Source: Zhongshania sp.
Lineage (GTDB): Bacteria > Pseudomonadota > Gammaproteobacteria > Pseudomonadales > Spongiibacteraceae
Reading direction: 5' to 3'
Assembly (NCBI RefSeq): GCF_029212375.1
Contig: NZ_JARGNU010000006.1
Span: 123,160 to 187,159 of the forward strand
DNA: 64,000 nucleotides
The notes beneath the pieces are model-generated. The model made no database searches. It was not told the origin of the DNA and was given only the letters and a program-made list of their open reading frames with translations. Each line of letters opens with the position of its first letter. The stretch's first letter is position 1. The position numbers were made by a program, and so were the translations under genes. Below are positions 36,010 to 44,522 of the stretch, piece by piece.

Positions 36010-37099
36010 TTTCTATATTGTTATTGTTGAGATGTTCGCGAATGGTGACGCGTTCAGCACTGTTAAGTTTTTGCCCTACCGCGAGTTTGGCGAGAATGTC
36101 GACATCGTAGTAGCGAATCGCCGCCGAGAGCATAAATAGTTCGTCAATAAGATTGGCGGTGGTGCTGGGCGAACAGATGTCGGCAATATTGTCGGAGGCT
36201 AGACGAACGTGAACGCCTGCTTCTAGCAGTTCCAATACACGAGGAATACTGTTGAAGGTGGGGCTTGGCAGCGAGCGTAATTGGCGCATACCAATGGCGG
36301 CAGAGGGACAGCAGATGACGCCAATATTGCATTCGAGCAAGCCGTTGAGCAAATCTTGAAATCGCTTTTCGTCGTAAGTAGAAGGCGAAATCATGTGTAC
36401 CGCCCACACTAAGGGCTCACCATTGGCAGTACTTAGCGCGCCCTGCTTTTTTATGACTTTAACGAGGCGTTCGGTGCCAGATTCGCTGTCTTCGTTGCGT
36501 TGGTCGGTGTGCACATGCAGCATGCAGCGTTTGCTTTTAGCCAGTTCGAGGGTGCGCGCGAGATGTTCGTCAAAGCCGATGTGATCGGGGTATTCATCGC
36601 GGTCGTCGGCTTCGGGTAAGGCGGCTATAAAATCGGACTTCGCCGCGCCTGCTGCAAATAGCTCCCAGCGTTGCGGCTCACTGTCTTTAAAACCAAAGGG
36701 CGAGTAAGCGGCGATATTTAGTGAAATTTTGTTTTTATATTGCTGCTTAATATCCTGCATTCGGTGTAGTGCAGACAACCCTAGATTATCCGCAGTAACA
36801 TCGACCAATGTGTCGGCCCGCTGGGTGTTATTGGCGATCATATCGTTGAGAAAGTAAGTAATCCTCTCCCGGAAATCCTCGTCATCATACGCGGGGCCAG
36901 CGTGTAGCTGATAGATAAGATGGTGTTTTTGGTGCAGTGAAATATGCGACGTTGCGAGCACACTTTGCTGGGCAACGGTGATGTATTTCTCATCAATCGT
37001 ACCTGCTCTGTCTAGGTGCAAATGCGCGTTGTGCATTCCCCCTAGGGCTGTAATTTTTGCGGTAAGCTTGGCGTAAAATGGTGAGCGGTGGCTAGTCAT
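35966..37099 (-). CDS. Cytosine deaminase-like amidohydrolase
   Basis: About 377 residues from ATG 37099, which overlaps the NRPS stop by eight bases. Metal ligands expected of this superfamily are visible: NAHLHLDRA (HxH), MLHVHTDQ (His), WAVHMISPS (His) and LASDNIADICSP (Asp). The spacing is that of the cytosine/creatinine deaminase branch. The substrate is unknown. Translational coupling to an adenylation protein suggests it acts on a cluster intermediate, for example by ring hydrolysis or deamination. Confidence 0.8.
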   Translation of the reverse strand: MTSHRSPFYAKLTAKITALGGMHNAHLHLDRAGTIDEKYITVAQQSVLATSHISLHQKHHLIYQLHAGPAYDDEDFRERITYFLNDMIANNTQRADTLVDVTADNLGLSALHRMQDIKQQYKNKISLNIAAYSPFGFKDSEPQRWELFAAGAAKSDFIAALPEADDRDEYPDHIGFDEHLARTLELAKSKRCMLHVHTDQRNEDSESGTERLVKVIKKQGALSTANGEPLVWAVHMISPSTYDEKRFQDLLNGLLECNIGVICCPSAAIGMRQLRSLPSPTFNSIPRVLELLEAGVHVRLASDNIADICSPSTTANLIDELFMLSAAIRYYDVDILAKLAVGQKLNSAERVTIREHLNNNNIEIAKVLADRAQIYSR

Positions 37100-39506
37100 G
37101 GGGGTTGGTATCCTTAAACAGGCTTTGGGTTTTTTGCCAGAGATTGGCGCCATACATTATGGTTGTTGGCAGCGCCAGCGGAGCGCAGTCGTGATCTTTG
37201 AAATGACAAATTCCCTCGTCGCTTAATCCTAGTTCCAGCGTCCAGCGGCCTAGTCGTGATGGCGTCGTGACGGTAATATCGATGCTGACCGTTGCATCTG
37301 GCGGCAGCGCACAGGGCAGGGCGATACTGGCGGCGCGCCATATACGCACTTTGTCTTGGCGTCGCCAGTGCGCATGTAAAAAGATACCGCTGTTAGCGCT
37401 CGTTTGCCAAGTAGTCTCGCTGGTGTTACGAATTTGGATGTTGAGGGAGATGTTTTGATTGGGCGTTAGCCCACGTGCTAAGCCAGCGCGCAGCTCACAC
37501 TGGTAGGCACTGCGGGGAAGAAGTTGGAGGTCGTAGCGTGGCGGTTCGATACTATTAGCGCTAGGGTGAGACGCTTTGGCGCAATGTAATTCCTCTTTAA
37601 GCCGTTCGGCAAAGTCATTGATAAAGGCATCGTTAAATATCTTTTTGTGTTTTGCCTGCAATCGAGTGCCGGACAGCGCGCCGTGGTAATATTTTCGCCA
37701 GCCGATCTCGGGACATTGATAATTCTGGTAGGCGCTGCGTCGACCGTCTTGGCAAAAAAATAAACTAAGCCTGCCAGAGTATTGCTGGGGAATAAATTTT
37801 TCTACAAGGCATAGTAAGCTTGGCTCTTGTTGTTGCTGATGTAATTGCTGGGCAATGCTAAACGCAATTTTAGCGGCTTCGCAGAAGCCGCCGAGCAAGT
37901 AAGGTCCGGCGTGTTGAATTTCTTGTAATTCTTTTAAATAGTGCTGGGCTAAGGCATGGCTGTAGTTATCGTTTTTCCCGTCGATAAGATACAGTGAGCG
38001 AAAGCCATAAACGGGCTGGTCTGGTCCAAGTGCGCGGGCTAAATTGGCCACTTCTTCTTCGCCTTGGGCGCCCCAAAAAAGCGGCGTTTGGCTGCCGAGG
38101 GTATTGTAGGCAAAGAGTAGAGCGTCAGCGCGCAGGCGGTTGCCCTGCCAAGCGCTGGTGTACTGAAGTAGCTTGCTGAAAATATCAGCAGGAATTCCAG
38201 AGCTGATCGCGGCGCGCTGCGCATGACTTAGTTCTTGGCTTAGCATAGCGCGTTCGGCACTGTTTGTTCGCTCGCTTAGGACGCGATCGAGTTCTGCAAT
38301 ACTTGGGTAATCGAATAAAATACCGGGCGGGAGCTTGGCGCCGAGGAGCGCCTCTAGGTCGGCGATAAAGCTCGTGGCGCTCAGCGAGTTTCCGCCTAAG
38401 TCAAAAAAATTATCGTCGACGCCAATATCTTCAATTTCAAGGTGATGTTGCCATATTTTCAGTAATTGTTTTTCTAGGTCACTACGGGGTGGTAGTTTGG
38501 CTTTGCTTGGGAGTCGCGGTTTACTGCCGTATTTTTCTGAGAGTTTGTGACGCTGTAGTTTTCCCCCTGCGTTGCGAGGTAGTTCCTCACAAAAAAACAG
38601 CTGGCGGGGGATTTTATGCTGACTAAGCTGTGTGCTCAGTTTTGCTAATATGTTTTCTGAATTATCTTTGGTGCTGTTATTGAGGACAACGGCGGCAGCG
38701 ACTTCTTCGCCTAAGCTTGGGTGTTCGACGGAAAAACACGCAGCGTCTTGAATTTCTGGAAGGCTTAGCAGACAGTTGTCTATTTCAAGTGGCGCAATTT
38801 TTTCGCCGCCACGGTTAATGATGTCTTTAATACGCCCGGTTAAAAAAAGATATCCGTCTTCGTCAAAATAGCCGAGATCGCCGGTTCTAAACCAGCTGCC
38901 GATAAAGTCCGTCTGGTTCGAATCCTGATTTAAATAGCCGGCAAAAACGTTTTTACCGGCTATTATGATTTCACCTGCTTGACCAAATCTCGTGGGATTT
39001 CCGTAGTCATCAATGATCTTGATTTCAACGCCGGCACAACGGCCAACACTGCCCTTGCGCTGCGATTTCGGTGTTAGTGGATTACTGCAAATAAGACCAG
39101 CGGCTTCGCTCATGCCGTAAATTTCGACGACGGGGATATTGAACAGAGATTCAAACTGAAGATGGGTAGCTTCGGGTAATGGCGCGGACACCGAACGACA
39201 AAAACGCAGGCTGGAGCTGAGGTCTGATTGCGCCATAAAGCGCGCTTCGCGGCACAGCTCGGCGAGCATAGTGGGTACACCTTGATACCACGTTGCTTGG
39301 AACTGTTTAAGACAATTAAAAAAAGTCGAAGCGCTTAAGTCGCGAGCAATAATGACACTGCCGCCACTTAATAGTGGGGCGAGCAGCAAGTCGAGTAACG
39401 CGCCGATATGAAATTGCGGCATCATATTTAATACAGTATCACGCTGAGAAAGCGTGAGTGACTGGATCAGGTTGTGGCATGAAACCAGTAAGTTTTGGCG
39501 GCTCAA
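37092..39506 (-). CDS. NRPS-like protein: A domain (C-terminal part)-PCP-thioesterase-like-Ig domain
   Basis: 804 residues in this frame. Adenylation motifs: EIYGMSEAAG (about 128-137), SWFRTGDLG, GRIKDIINRGGEKI and RNAGGKLQRHK (Lys316). The carrier domain has DNFFDLGGNSLS (Ser374, phosphopantetheine site). The alpha/beta-hydrolase region has GGFCEAA, with Cys542 at the nucleophile position instead of Ser. An Ig-like domain (about 670-775) ends it. The phosphate-loop motif A3 (LLLHTSGTTARPKPV) is in this frame but upstream of the TTG at 39506, so a frameshift splits the gene from its N-terminal part at 39503-39940. Confidence 0.88.
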   Translation of the reverse strand: MSRQNLLVSCHNLIQSLTLSQRDTVLNMMPQFHIGALLDLLLAPLLSGGSVIIARDLSASTFFNCLKQFQATWYQGVPTMLAELCREARFMAQSDLSSSLRFCRSVSAPLPEATHLQFESLFNIPVVEIYGMSEAAGLICSNPLTPKSQRKGSVGRCAGVEIKIIDDYGNPTRFGQAGEIIIAGKNVFAGYLNQDSNQTDFIGSWFRTGDLGYFDEDGYLFLTGRIKDIINRGGEKIAPLEIDNCLLSLPEIQDAACFSVEHPSLGEEVAAAVVLNNSTKDNSENILAKLSTQLSQHKIPRQLFFCEELPRNAGGKLQRHKLSEKYGSKPRLPSKAKLPPRSDLEKQLLKIWQHHLEIEDIGVDDNFFDLGGNSLSATSFIADLEALLGAKLPPGILFDYPSIAELDRVLSERTNSAERAMLSQELSHAQRAAISSGIPADIFSKLLQYTSAWQGNRLRADALLFAYNTLGSQTPLFWGAQGEEEVANLARALGPDQPVYGFRSLYLIDGKNDNYSHALAQHYLKELQEIQHAGPYLLGGFCEAAKIAFSIAQQLHQQQQEPSLLCLVEKFIPQQYSGRLSLFFCQDGRRSAYQNYQCPEIGWRKYYHGALSGTRLQAKHKKIFNDAFINDFAERLKEELHCAKASHPSANSIEPPRYDLQLLPRSAYQCELRAGLARGLTPNQNISLNIQIRNTSETTWQTSANSGIFLHAHWRRQDKVRIWRAASIALPCALPPDATVSIDITVTTPSRLGRWTLELGLSDEGICHFKDHDCAPLALPTTIMYGANLWQKTQSLFKDTNPHD

Positions 39507-39940
39507 GGGTACTGGTTTTGGTCTTGCGGTGGTGCCGGATGTATGCAGTAGTAAGCAGGTATCGGATGCGGCGTGAGGAGTTTTGGTAGGCGTTGTTCTT
39601 GCGAGGTGATCAGCAGTGCGATATCGAGTGGCGCTATGAGCGCATGTAATTCAATTTCATTTAACTCAGGATTTAACGGCACACAGCAACAGTATTCCAT
39701 CAGTGCTAGGCAGAGGACCGCATTTTCTGGCCCTTGTGGCAGAATAACTGCAACGCGATCCTCACGAGCGATGCCCGCGAGTTGAAGCTGCTTGTGGGTG
39801 TATTGGAGTTGCTGGGCTAAGGCGGCATAGCTGAGTGGGGCTTGGTCGAGTGCAAATACGGCGGGATGTGCGGCCCGCGCCGAAAGATGATGGTGTTCAA
39901 GTAAAGATAGCTTAGCTAATTCGTGTTCTTGGGTATTCAT
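39503..39940 (-). CDS. N-terminal fragment of the adenylation domain, out of frame with the rest
   Basis: From ATG 39940 the frame encodes the start of an AMP-binding domain: PLSYAALAQQLQYTHKQLQLAG, DRVAVILPQGPENAVLCLALM and CVPLNPELNEIELHALI (A1/A2 motifs). It then runs off into an unrelated tail and stops at 39503, overlapping the next frame. The correct continuation (A3 motif) lies one base away in the next frame, so about 39550-39600 holds a lost base or two extra bases. Both halves probably derive from one protein of about 960 residues. Confidence 0.75.
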   Translation of the reverse strand: MNTQEHELAKLSLLEHHHLSARAAHPAVFALDQAPLSYAALAQQLQYTHKQLQLAGIAREDRVAVILPQGPENAVLCLALMEYCCCVPLNPELNEIELHALIAPLDIALLITSQEQRLPKLLTPHPIPAYYCIHPAPPQDQNQYP

Positions 39941-40150
39941 CCGACAGCATCCATACTCCGTTCGTTTTTCCTTTCGCATTTTAAGCTTTAAACGTTAGTG
40001 TTAAGTTTTAGTTTTTAATGCTCGTTATAAGATTTTGATTCTAAAGTATAAATATAGATGAACCGATTTTATTTCACATTGCACAAGCAGGATGGCTGCC
40101 TTTTAAGGCGAGTTTGGCCCGCGAGTGCGCAGTCAATAATAAAGGGTGAT

Positions 40151-40894
40151 TTAAATTGTAGCAGAATAAAACTGCTGAGGGGTAAGGGATAGGTAGCTAA
40201 GAATACGATCGCTGTCGCGATGGTAATAAACCTTTAGGGTTTGTTTGATGCCAAGTAGCGCGGCCAGTTCTGGTGCGAAATCAAATTCTAAGTATTGCTG
40301 CTCAGGGTTTATTGCGCAGAGCTTGGCGGCGCTAAAGCCAAAGAATTTTCTGATGAAAGGGTAAAGCGCTTTATAGATACTCTCCTTGGCGGAGAAGCAC
40401 AGACTTAATCCGTAGTTTAGCTCGACGCTCGAAGCGGCGATGATGTTGAATTCGTCGCGGTCGATAATTTTTGGCCAAAGTTTTTCGGCCTTGGCTGGGC
40501 TGAGGATCGCTTGGCAATCTATGCCAAGCGCGCTTAGTTCGCTGCTGGGGGCAAGGGCGCAGGCGGCAAAGTCGTCGGTGTGGCTAATGCTGCCAATGAA
40601 TCCTTTGGGCCACTGGGGGCAGCGTTTGTCGTCGGCGAGCACGTCAAAATGTTCCGCACCGTAGTGACGCAGTGCTAGTGCGGCAAGATAGCGACCACAA
40701 AAATATTCCGCCTTGCGTTTGCTGCTGGCCCTGCTGATCGTGTTTGGTAGGTGGATTGCAGCTTCGCTAAAAAACGCGTCGTCAAATAGCTCAAGCTTGA
40801 ATGATCCCGACATTAAAACAGCGGGATTTAGGCGCTGGTCTACAGGGGCAATACAGATAAATTCCGCGAGTGCCTTTTGCGCCGTTTTGCTCAT
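40151..40894 (-). CDS. 4'-Phosphopantetheinyl transferase, EntD/Sfp type
   Basis: About 247 residues. Typical motifs: RKAEYFCGRYLAALALRHYG, IGSISHTDDFAACALAP, LGIDCQAIL (Mg-binding Asp) and LCFSAKESIYKALYP (the KES helix). It would load phosphopantetheine onto the carrier domain encoded just downstream. ATG at 40894 lies four bases after the arsH stop, so the two are coupled. The gap to the adenylation gene is about 210 bases, AT-rich, and may hold a second promoter. Confidence 0.92.
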   Translation of the reverse strand: MSKTAQKALAEFICIAPVDQRLNPAVLMSGSFKLELFDDAFFSEAAIHLPNTISRASSKRKAEYFCGRYLAALALRHYGAEHFDVLADDKRCPQWPKGFIGSISHTDDFAACALAPSSELSALGIDCQAILSPAKAEKLWPKIIDRDEFNIIAASSVELNYGLSLCFSAKESIYKALYPFIRKFFGFSAAKLCAINPEQQYLEFDFAPELAALLGIKQTLKVYYHRDSDRILSYLSLTPQQFYSATI

Positions 40895-40898
40895 GCTC

Positions 40899-41606
40899 TT
40901 AACTGCGCACACTAAGTCGCTGGCGCAGGGCTTCGGCAGACTCAACCCGCTCGGAGTAGCGGTCGACCAATATTTCTTTTTTGTTTCTGAGTAGCAGCGT
41001 GAATTTCACTAGCTCTTCTATAACGTCTACGACCCGATTGTAATAGGCCGAGGGTTTCATGCGGTCGTTGTCGTCAAACTCTAGCCACGCTTTGGCAACC
41101 GAGGATTGGTTGGGAATGGTAAACATCCGCATCCAGCGACCTAATATGCGCATTTGATTGACCGCGTTAAAGGATTGCGAGCCGCCGTTGACTTGCATTA
41201 CAGCCAAGGTTTTACCCTGCGTTGGCCGCACTGCGCCGATGCTAAGGGGTATCCAGTCGATTTGCGCTTTCATAATGCCGGTCATGGCGCCGTGACGTTC
41301 CGGCGAGCACCACACCATTCCGTCGCACCACTGTGCGAGCTCGCGCAGCTCGACGACCTTGGGGTGGTCATCGCCGCTATCGTCGGGTAGGGGTAGGCCA
41401 GAGGGGTTATATATTCTGGCTTCGGCGCCATAATAGTTCAGTAGCCGCGCGCACTCTTGGGCAAGTAAGCGGCTGAACGAGCGATTTCGTAGTGAACCGT
41501 AGAGAATTAAGATTTTTATCGGGCTGTCATCGCTGACGGGCTGTAATAATTGCTCTGTGTCGATGGGGCTTAGGGCGTCGGAGTCGCAATTGACGATATC
41601 AGTCAT
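40899..41606 (-). CDS. arsH: NADPH-dependent FMN reductase ArsH
   Basis: 235 residues: flavodoxin-like with [24 protein letters not shown] (FMN phosphate loop), [24 protein letters not shown] and [31 protein letters not shown], which are specific to ArsH. ArsH reduces FMN or quinones and oxidises methylarsenite. It is first in the leftward group with the PPTase, not beside arsS/arsM (34 kb away), so it may serve as a redox partner there, or signal arsenic resistance. Confidence 0.93.
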   Translation of the reverse strand: MTDIVNCDSDALSPIDTEQLLQPVSDDSPIKILILYGSLRNRSFSRLLAQECARLLNYYGAEARIYNPSGLPLPDDSGDDHPKVVELRELAQWCDGMVWCSPERHGAMTGIMKAQIDWIPLSIGAVRPTQGKTLAVMQVNGGSQSFNAVNQMRILGRWMRMFTIPNQSSVAKAWLEFDDNDRMKPSAYYNRVVDVIEELVKFTLLLRNKKEILVDRYSERVESAEALRQRLSVRS

Positions 41607-41609
41607 AGT

Positions 41610-41651
41610 CTAGGGCAGCGTGGCAGAAATAAAGGCCTAAGTTTGCCCTAG
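41610..41651. repeat. Inverted repeat between cupredoxin gene and arsH
   Basis: CTAGGGCA and TGCCCTAG are exact complements separated by 26 bases. It lies just upstream of arsH, so it may be an operator, or the end of the leftward cupredoxin transcript. Confidence 0.35.
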
Positions 41652-41693
41652 CCTCGAATGTGGATCAACCGCCGCGTTAATTACGGCGAGTAT

Positions 41694-42446
41694 TTACTTT
41701 ACGATAATTTTTCCCGACATTTTATTGCCGTGAATACCGCAAATATAGGGGTATTCGCCGGGCGTGTCGAAGCGATAGGAAAAACTGCCGTCGTGGCGGA
41801 GTCGCGGGCTGCGGATCTTGCCAACTTGAATAATATGATTTGAGCCGTCGTGATTATTCCACGTAACCTCGGTTCCAGCTGTTACCGTAAGCACTGCGGG
41901 CGAAAAACGCATAAAGTCAACAATAGAAACGGTGTTCTCGTCGGCCTGAATGTTCTTGTTAACGGGTGTTGGGTGCGGTGCAGACACCGGCATGGTTGTA
42001 GATGACATCCGCATAGGCTTCTCCTTCACAGGGCTAGGGGAGGGCGTAGGGCTGGAATATGCCGCTTTGGGCATATTGGCGCTCACGTTTGTATTTACAC
42101 TAGCATTTGCCGTGCCATCGGCCGTGACGATAACAACGCCTTTCATCGATTTATGAATGCCGCACTGGTAGTGATATTCCCCTGGTACTGTGAATGTATT
42201 GTGATACTCGTCGCCTTTTTTTAAACGAGGGCTTTCGTGACCATCAATAAGAATGGTGTGGCTGCTGCTGTCATTGTTATGCCACACGATTTCTTTACCC
42301 GGCGTGCTGGTGATAGTGCTTGGTCCAAAGGCATAGTTTTGAATTTTTACGGTGCCACCTTTGGGTGCCATCATGTCGGAGGAAATGGCGGCACCAGCAA
42401 ACATAATTAGCGCAGTCAATGACGTAAACAATAAATAGGTTTTCAT
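41694..42446 (-). CDS. Secreted double cupredoxin (plastocyanin/amicyanin-like)
   Basis: About 250 residues. Signal peptide to about 21, then domain 1 with copper ligands H63, C95, H98, M101 (YHYQCGIHKSMKG), a Pro/Ser/Thr-rich linker (about 120-165) and domain 2 with H204, C236, H239, M243 (YPYICGIHGNKMSG). Each domain should hold a type 1 copper for electron transfer in the periplasm. ATG at 42446 follows GGAGG. Last gene of the leftward redox cluster. Confidence 0.92.
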   Translation of the reverse strand: MKTYLLFTSLTALIMFAGAAISSDMMAPKGGTVKIQNYAFGPSTITSTPGKEIVWHNNDSSSHTILIDGHESPRLKKGDEYHNTFTVPGEYHYQCGIHKSMKGVVIVTADGTANASVNTNVSANMPKAAYSSPTPSPSPVKEKPMRMSSTTMPVSAPHPTPVNKNIQADENTVSIVDFMRFSPAVLTVTAGTEVTWNNHDGSNHIIQVGKIRSPRLRHDGSFSYRFDTPGEYPYICGIHGNKMSGKIIVK

Positions 42447-42480
42447 TTTTGCCTCCACATCGGGCATTTCGAACTGTCGA

Positions 42481-43377
42481 TTATTTCTTTTGACGCGCGT
42501 TGCGCATGCGATTGGTTCGCCATGTCATCCATATTCCAGTAATGGACAGCAATACTGCAGCAGCACCAACTAAATTAATTAAGGTTGAGCCAATAGACCC
42601 AAACAGCCTGCCGCTGTGTAGATCAATTAAAACTTGTTCTAAGGCCACGGTGGGGTGGGCATAGGGTTCTACGTCACTTTTCGCGCTCTCGGTTAGAGCG
42701 GTGAGCGAAGACCATTTAACGTTGCCATTGTCTTCAAAGTCTTCCCACGTTAGGCCATCGGCACTGATATAGCTTCCTTCACCTTGCAGAGCTAAAAACG
42801 AGGTGCCCTGCTGTTGCAGGCTGCCGATGCCGCGAATATGGCCAACAGGAAGCATATAACCGCTAAGCTCCTCGATCAGTACGCCTTTGGGCGAAAGCAA
42901 GGTAAGTTTGTCGTTGGTGGCGACAAACAGCAGTTCTTCTCCGCTGTTTTTGATATCGACGAAGCCCAGTGGTGATGGGATGTGCCGATCAAGGGCAATA
43001 TTGTCTAAAACGGTATTTTCGGTGGTGGTTACGAGCCAGTGCTCGTCAGAAAAATAGCCATTTTCTGGAATGGTAGTGTGCAAGCCATAAAGCGACATTA
43101 GCGTGGTAGAGCCCACGCGAATCGCGTCTAGTCCCATACTAACGCTCTGGTTGAGCAGAATTCCGCTAAAACCTAACCAGCCCATAAAGATAAATGCAAA
43201 TATGCCAAGGCGTTGGTGCCATTGGCGTAATAGCATTGAGGTATTGCGCTTTGGTGCTGCAGGTTTCTTGCGCGCCGGAGCAACTGATTTAATGGCGACC
43301 TTCTGGACGTTCGGTGTTTGTGCTTCATTATAATTCGCGCTGTCTACGTCAGCGCGAAGGGCATTTGGCGTGTTCAT
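42481..43377 (-). CDS. PepSY-associated membrane protein
   Basis: 298 residues: basic N-terminus, one TM helix (LGIFAFIFMGWLGFSGILL), a periplasmic domain of about 170 residues, and a C-terminal TM helix (INLVGAAAVLLSITGIWMTWR) with the PepSY-TM look (LHSGRLFGSIGSTLINLVG). Such proteins often move electrons or assist iron/flavin redox. ATG at 43377 follows GGGAGG. It lies between FMN-binding and cupredoxin genes. Confidence 0.85.
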   Translation of the reverse strand: MNTPNALRADVDSANYNEAQTPNVQKVAIKSVAPARKKPAAPKRNTSMLLRQWHQRLGIFAFIFMGWLGFSGILLNQSVSMGLDAIRVGSTTLMSLYGLHTTIPENGYFSDEHWLVTTTENTVLDNIALDRHIPSPLGFVDIKNSGEELLFVATNDKLTLLSPKGVLIEELSGYMLPVGHIRGIGSLQQQGTSFLALQGEGSYISADGLTWEDFEDNGNVKWSSLTALTESAKSDVEPYAHPTVALEQVLIDLHSGRLFGSIGSTLINLVGAAAVLLSITGIWMTWRTNRMRNARQKK

Positions 43378-43397
43378 AGAGCCTCCCAGAAAGCCAT

Positions 43398-44000
43398 TTA
43401 TTTACGGCTTAATGAATCTAAGGTGATAGCGGTACGCGCCATGCGTTCCATCATTACTACCGACAGGGTTGCGCCGGTGATGTTGTCGACCTTATTGCTT
43501 AGCCCGCTGCCGGCTGCTTTGGCGCCTTTTAATTGATTTAGAAAAGACGGTTCGGCAACTTGCTCGCCGCGGGATTCGCGATAAATTAAAACGCGAGCGG
43601 TTTCGATTTCTCCGTTGCTAACAGCAAATCCTGAGGTGGTTGGCACATAGCCTTCTTTACCAATATCGTCAAAAACCCACACAGTTTTACTCGCATCTTT
43701 CCAGTAGCGAACTCGCTGGGAAGGGAAGGGGCGATTGAATACCGCGCTGATTTCACTTTGTGCGTTAGCGTCTAAATTCAGCACTACCGGCGTTGGTACA
43801 TTGTTGTTGAACATTTCGGCAAGAAAGACATCCGGTGTCTGAAATGTTTTATACAGTTCAAATGCTTTTACACTTCCTGAGTAAAGAGTGGTAATAAGCA
43901 GGAAAAACACAAGTAAAATTATTTTTTCTGCATCTTGTGGGCGCCGCGCAACGGCATCATTAGATGCCGTGCCGCCCATTTTTTCAAATGGATAGAACAT
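43398..44000 (-). CDS. Membrane-anchored FMN-binding protein
   Basis: 200 residues. One TM helix (IILLVFFLLITTLYSGSV, about 27-44) and a periplasmic FMN_bind domain ending in DNITGATLSVVMMERM; the Thr in the SGAT-like NITGATLS motif is where FMN is attached covalently by ApbE in RnfG/NqrC/NosR-type proteins. Between PepSY and globin genes. It likely passes electrons from a membrane donor to periplasmic partners. Confidence 0.85.
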   Translation of the reverse strand: MFYPFEKMGGTASNDAVARRPQDAEKIILLVFFLLITTLYSGSVKAFELYKTFQTPDVFLAEMFNNNVPTPVVLNLDANAQSEISAVFNRPFPSQRVRYWKDASKTVWVFDDIGKEGYVPTTSGFAVSNGEIETARVLIYRESRGEQVAEPSFLNQLKGAKAAGSGLSNKVDNITGATLSVVMMERMARTAITLDSLSRK

Positions 44001-44019
44001 GTATTCTCCGTATTACTAA

Positions 44020-44481
44020 TTAGCGAGTGACGATTACGCGCTCTAGTGGAGCGAGTGCAGCAATTAGCTGGTTACACGCTTCGTAGGTTAAGTTGACTCG
44101 TTCACATGCGTTATAGGCAGCTTCAACAACGGCATTAAATTGCGTTACGGTAATGCCGAGGTCGGCGTGAGCCGCTGCCATGCTGGCGCCTTGGTATTCA
44201 GTTCCGGCGCCTAGTACCATCATTTCAAGTTGGGTGTTTAAAAATATCTGGCGTTCGATGTTGCCAAATTCGCGGAAAATATGATTAATCCGGTTATCTA
44301 GCATAATGTAGTAAAACAAGCTCTCTACCCAGTTGCGAACCCCTTCTTCGCCGCCCCATTGTTCTATGACGTCGCTGTCTAGGCCGGGAAGGGTTGGTGT
44401 TTTACCGGTTTGCGCAAAGCTTGGCAGCGCTGCAGTGCCTGCGAGAATGGCTATGGCGATAGTGCGAAATATCGGTTTCAT
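44020..44481 (-). CDS. Exported group 1-like truncated hemoglobin
   Basis: 153 residues with a signal peptide (ends LPSFAQ near residue 24), then a globin: GGEEGVRNWVESLFYYIMLDNRINHIF (helices B-E region), FLNTQLEMMVLGAGTEYQG and MAAAHADLGIT, where His105 is the probable proximal ligand. A signal peptide is unusual for a truncated globin, so it likely handles O2 or NO, or transfers electrons, in the periplasm. Confidence 0.88.
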   Translation of the reverse strand: MKPIFRTIAIAILAGTAALPSFAQTGKTPTLPGLDSDVIEQWGGEEGVRNWVESLFYYIMLDNRINHIFREFGNIERQIFLNTQLEMMVLGAGTEYQGASMAAAHADLGITVTQFNAVVEAAYNACERVNLTYEACNQLIAALAPLERVIVTR

Positions 44482-44522
44482 GATGCTCTCCTGAGATCTA
44501 GTAGACTTAGCTAATATCGTGT

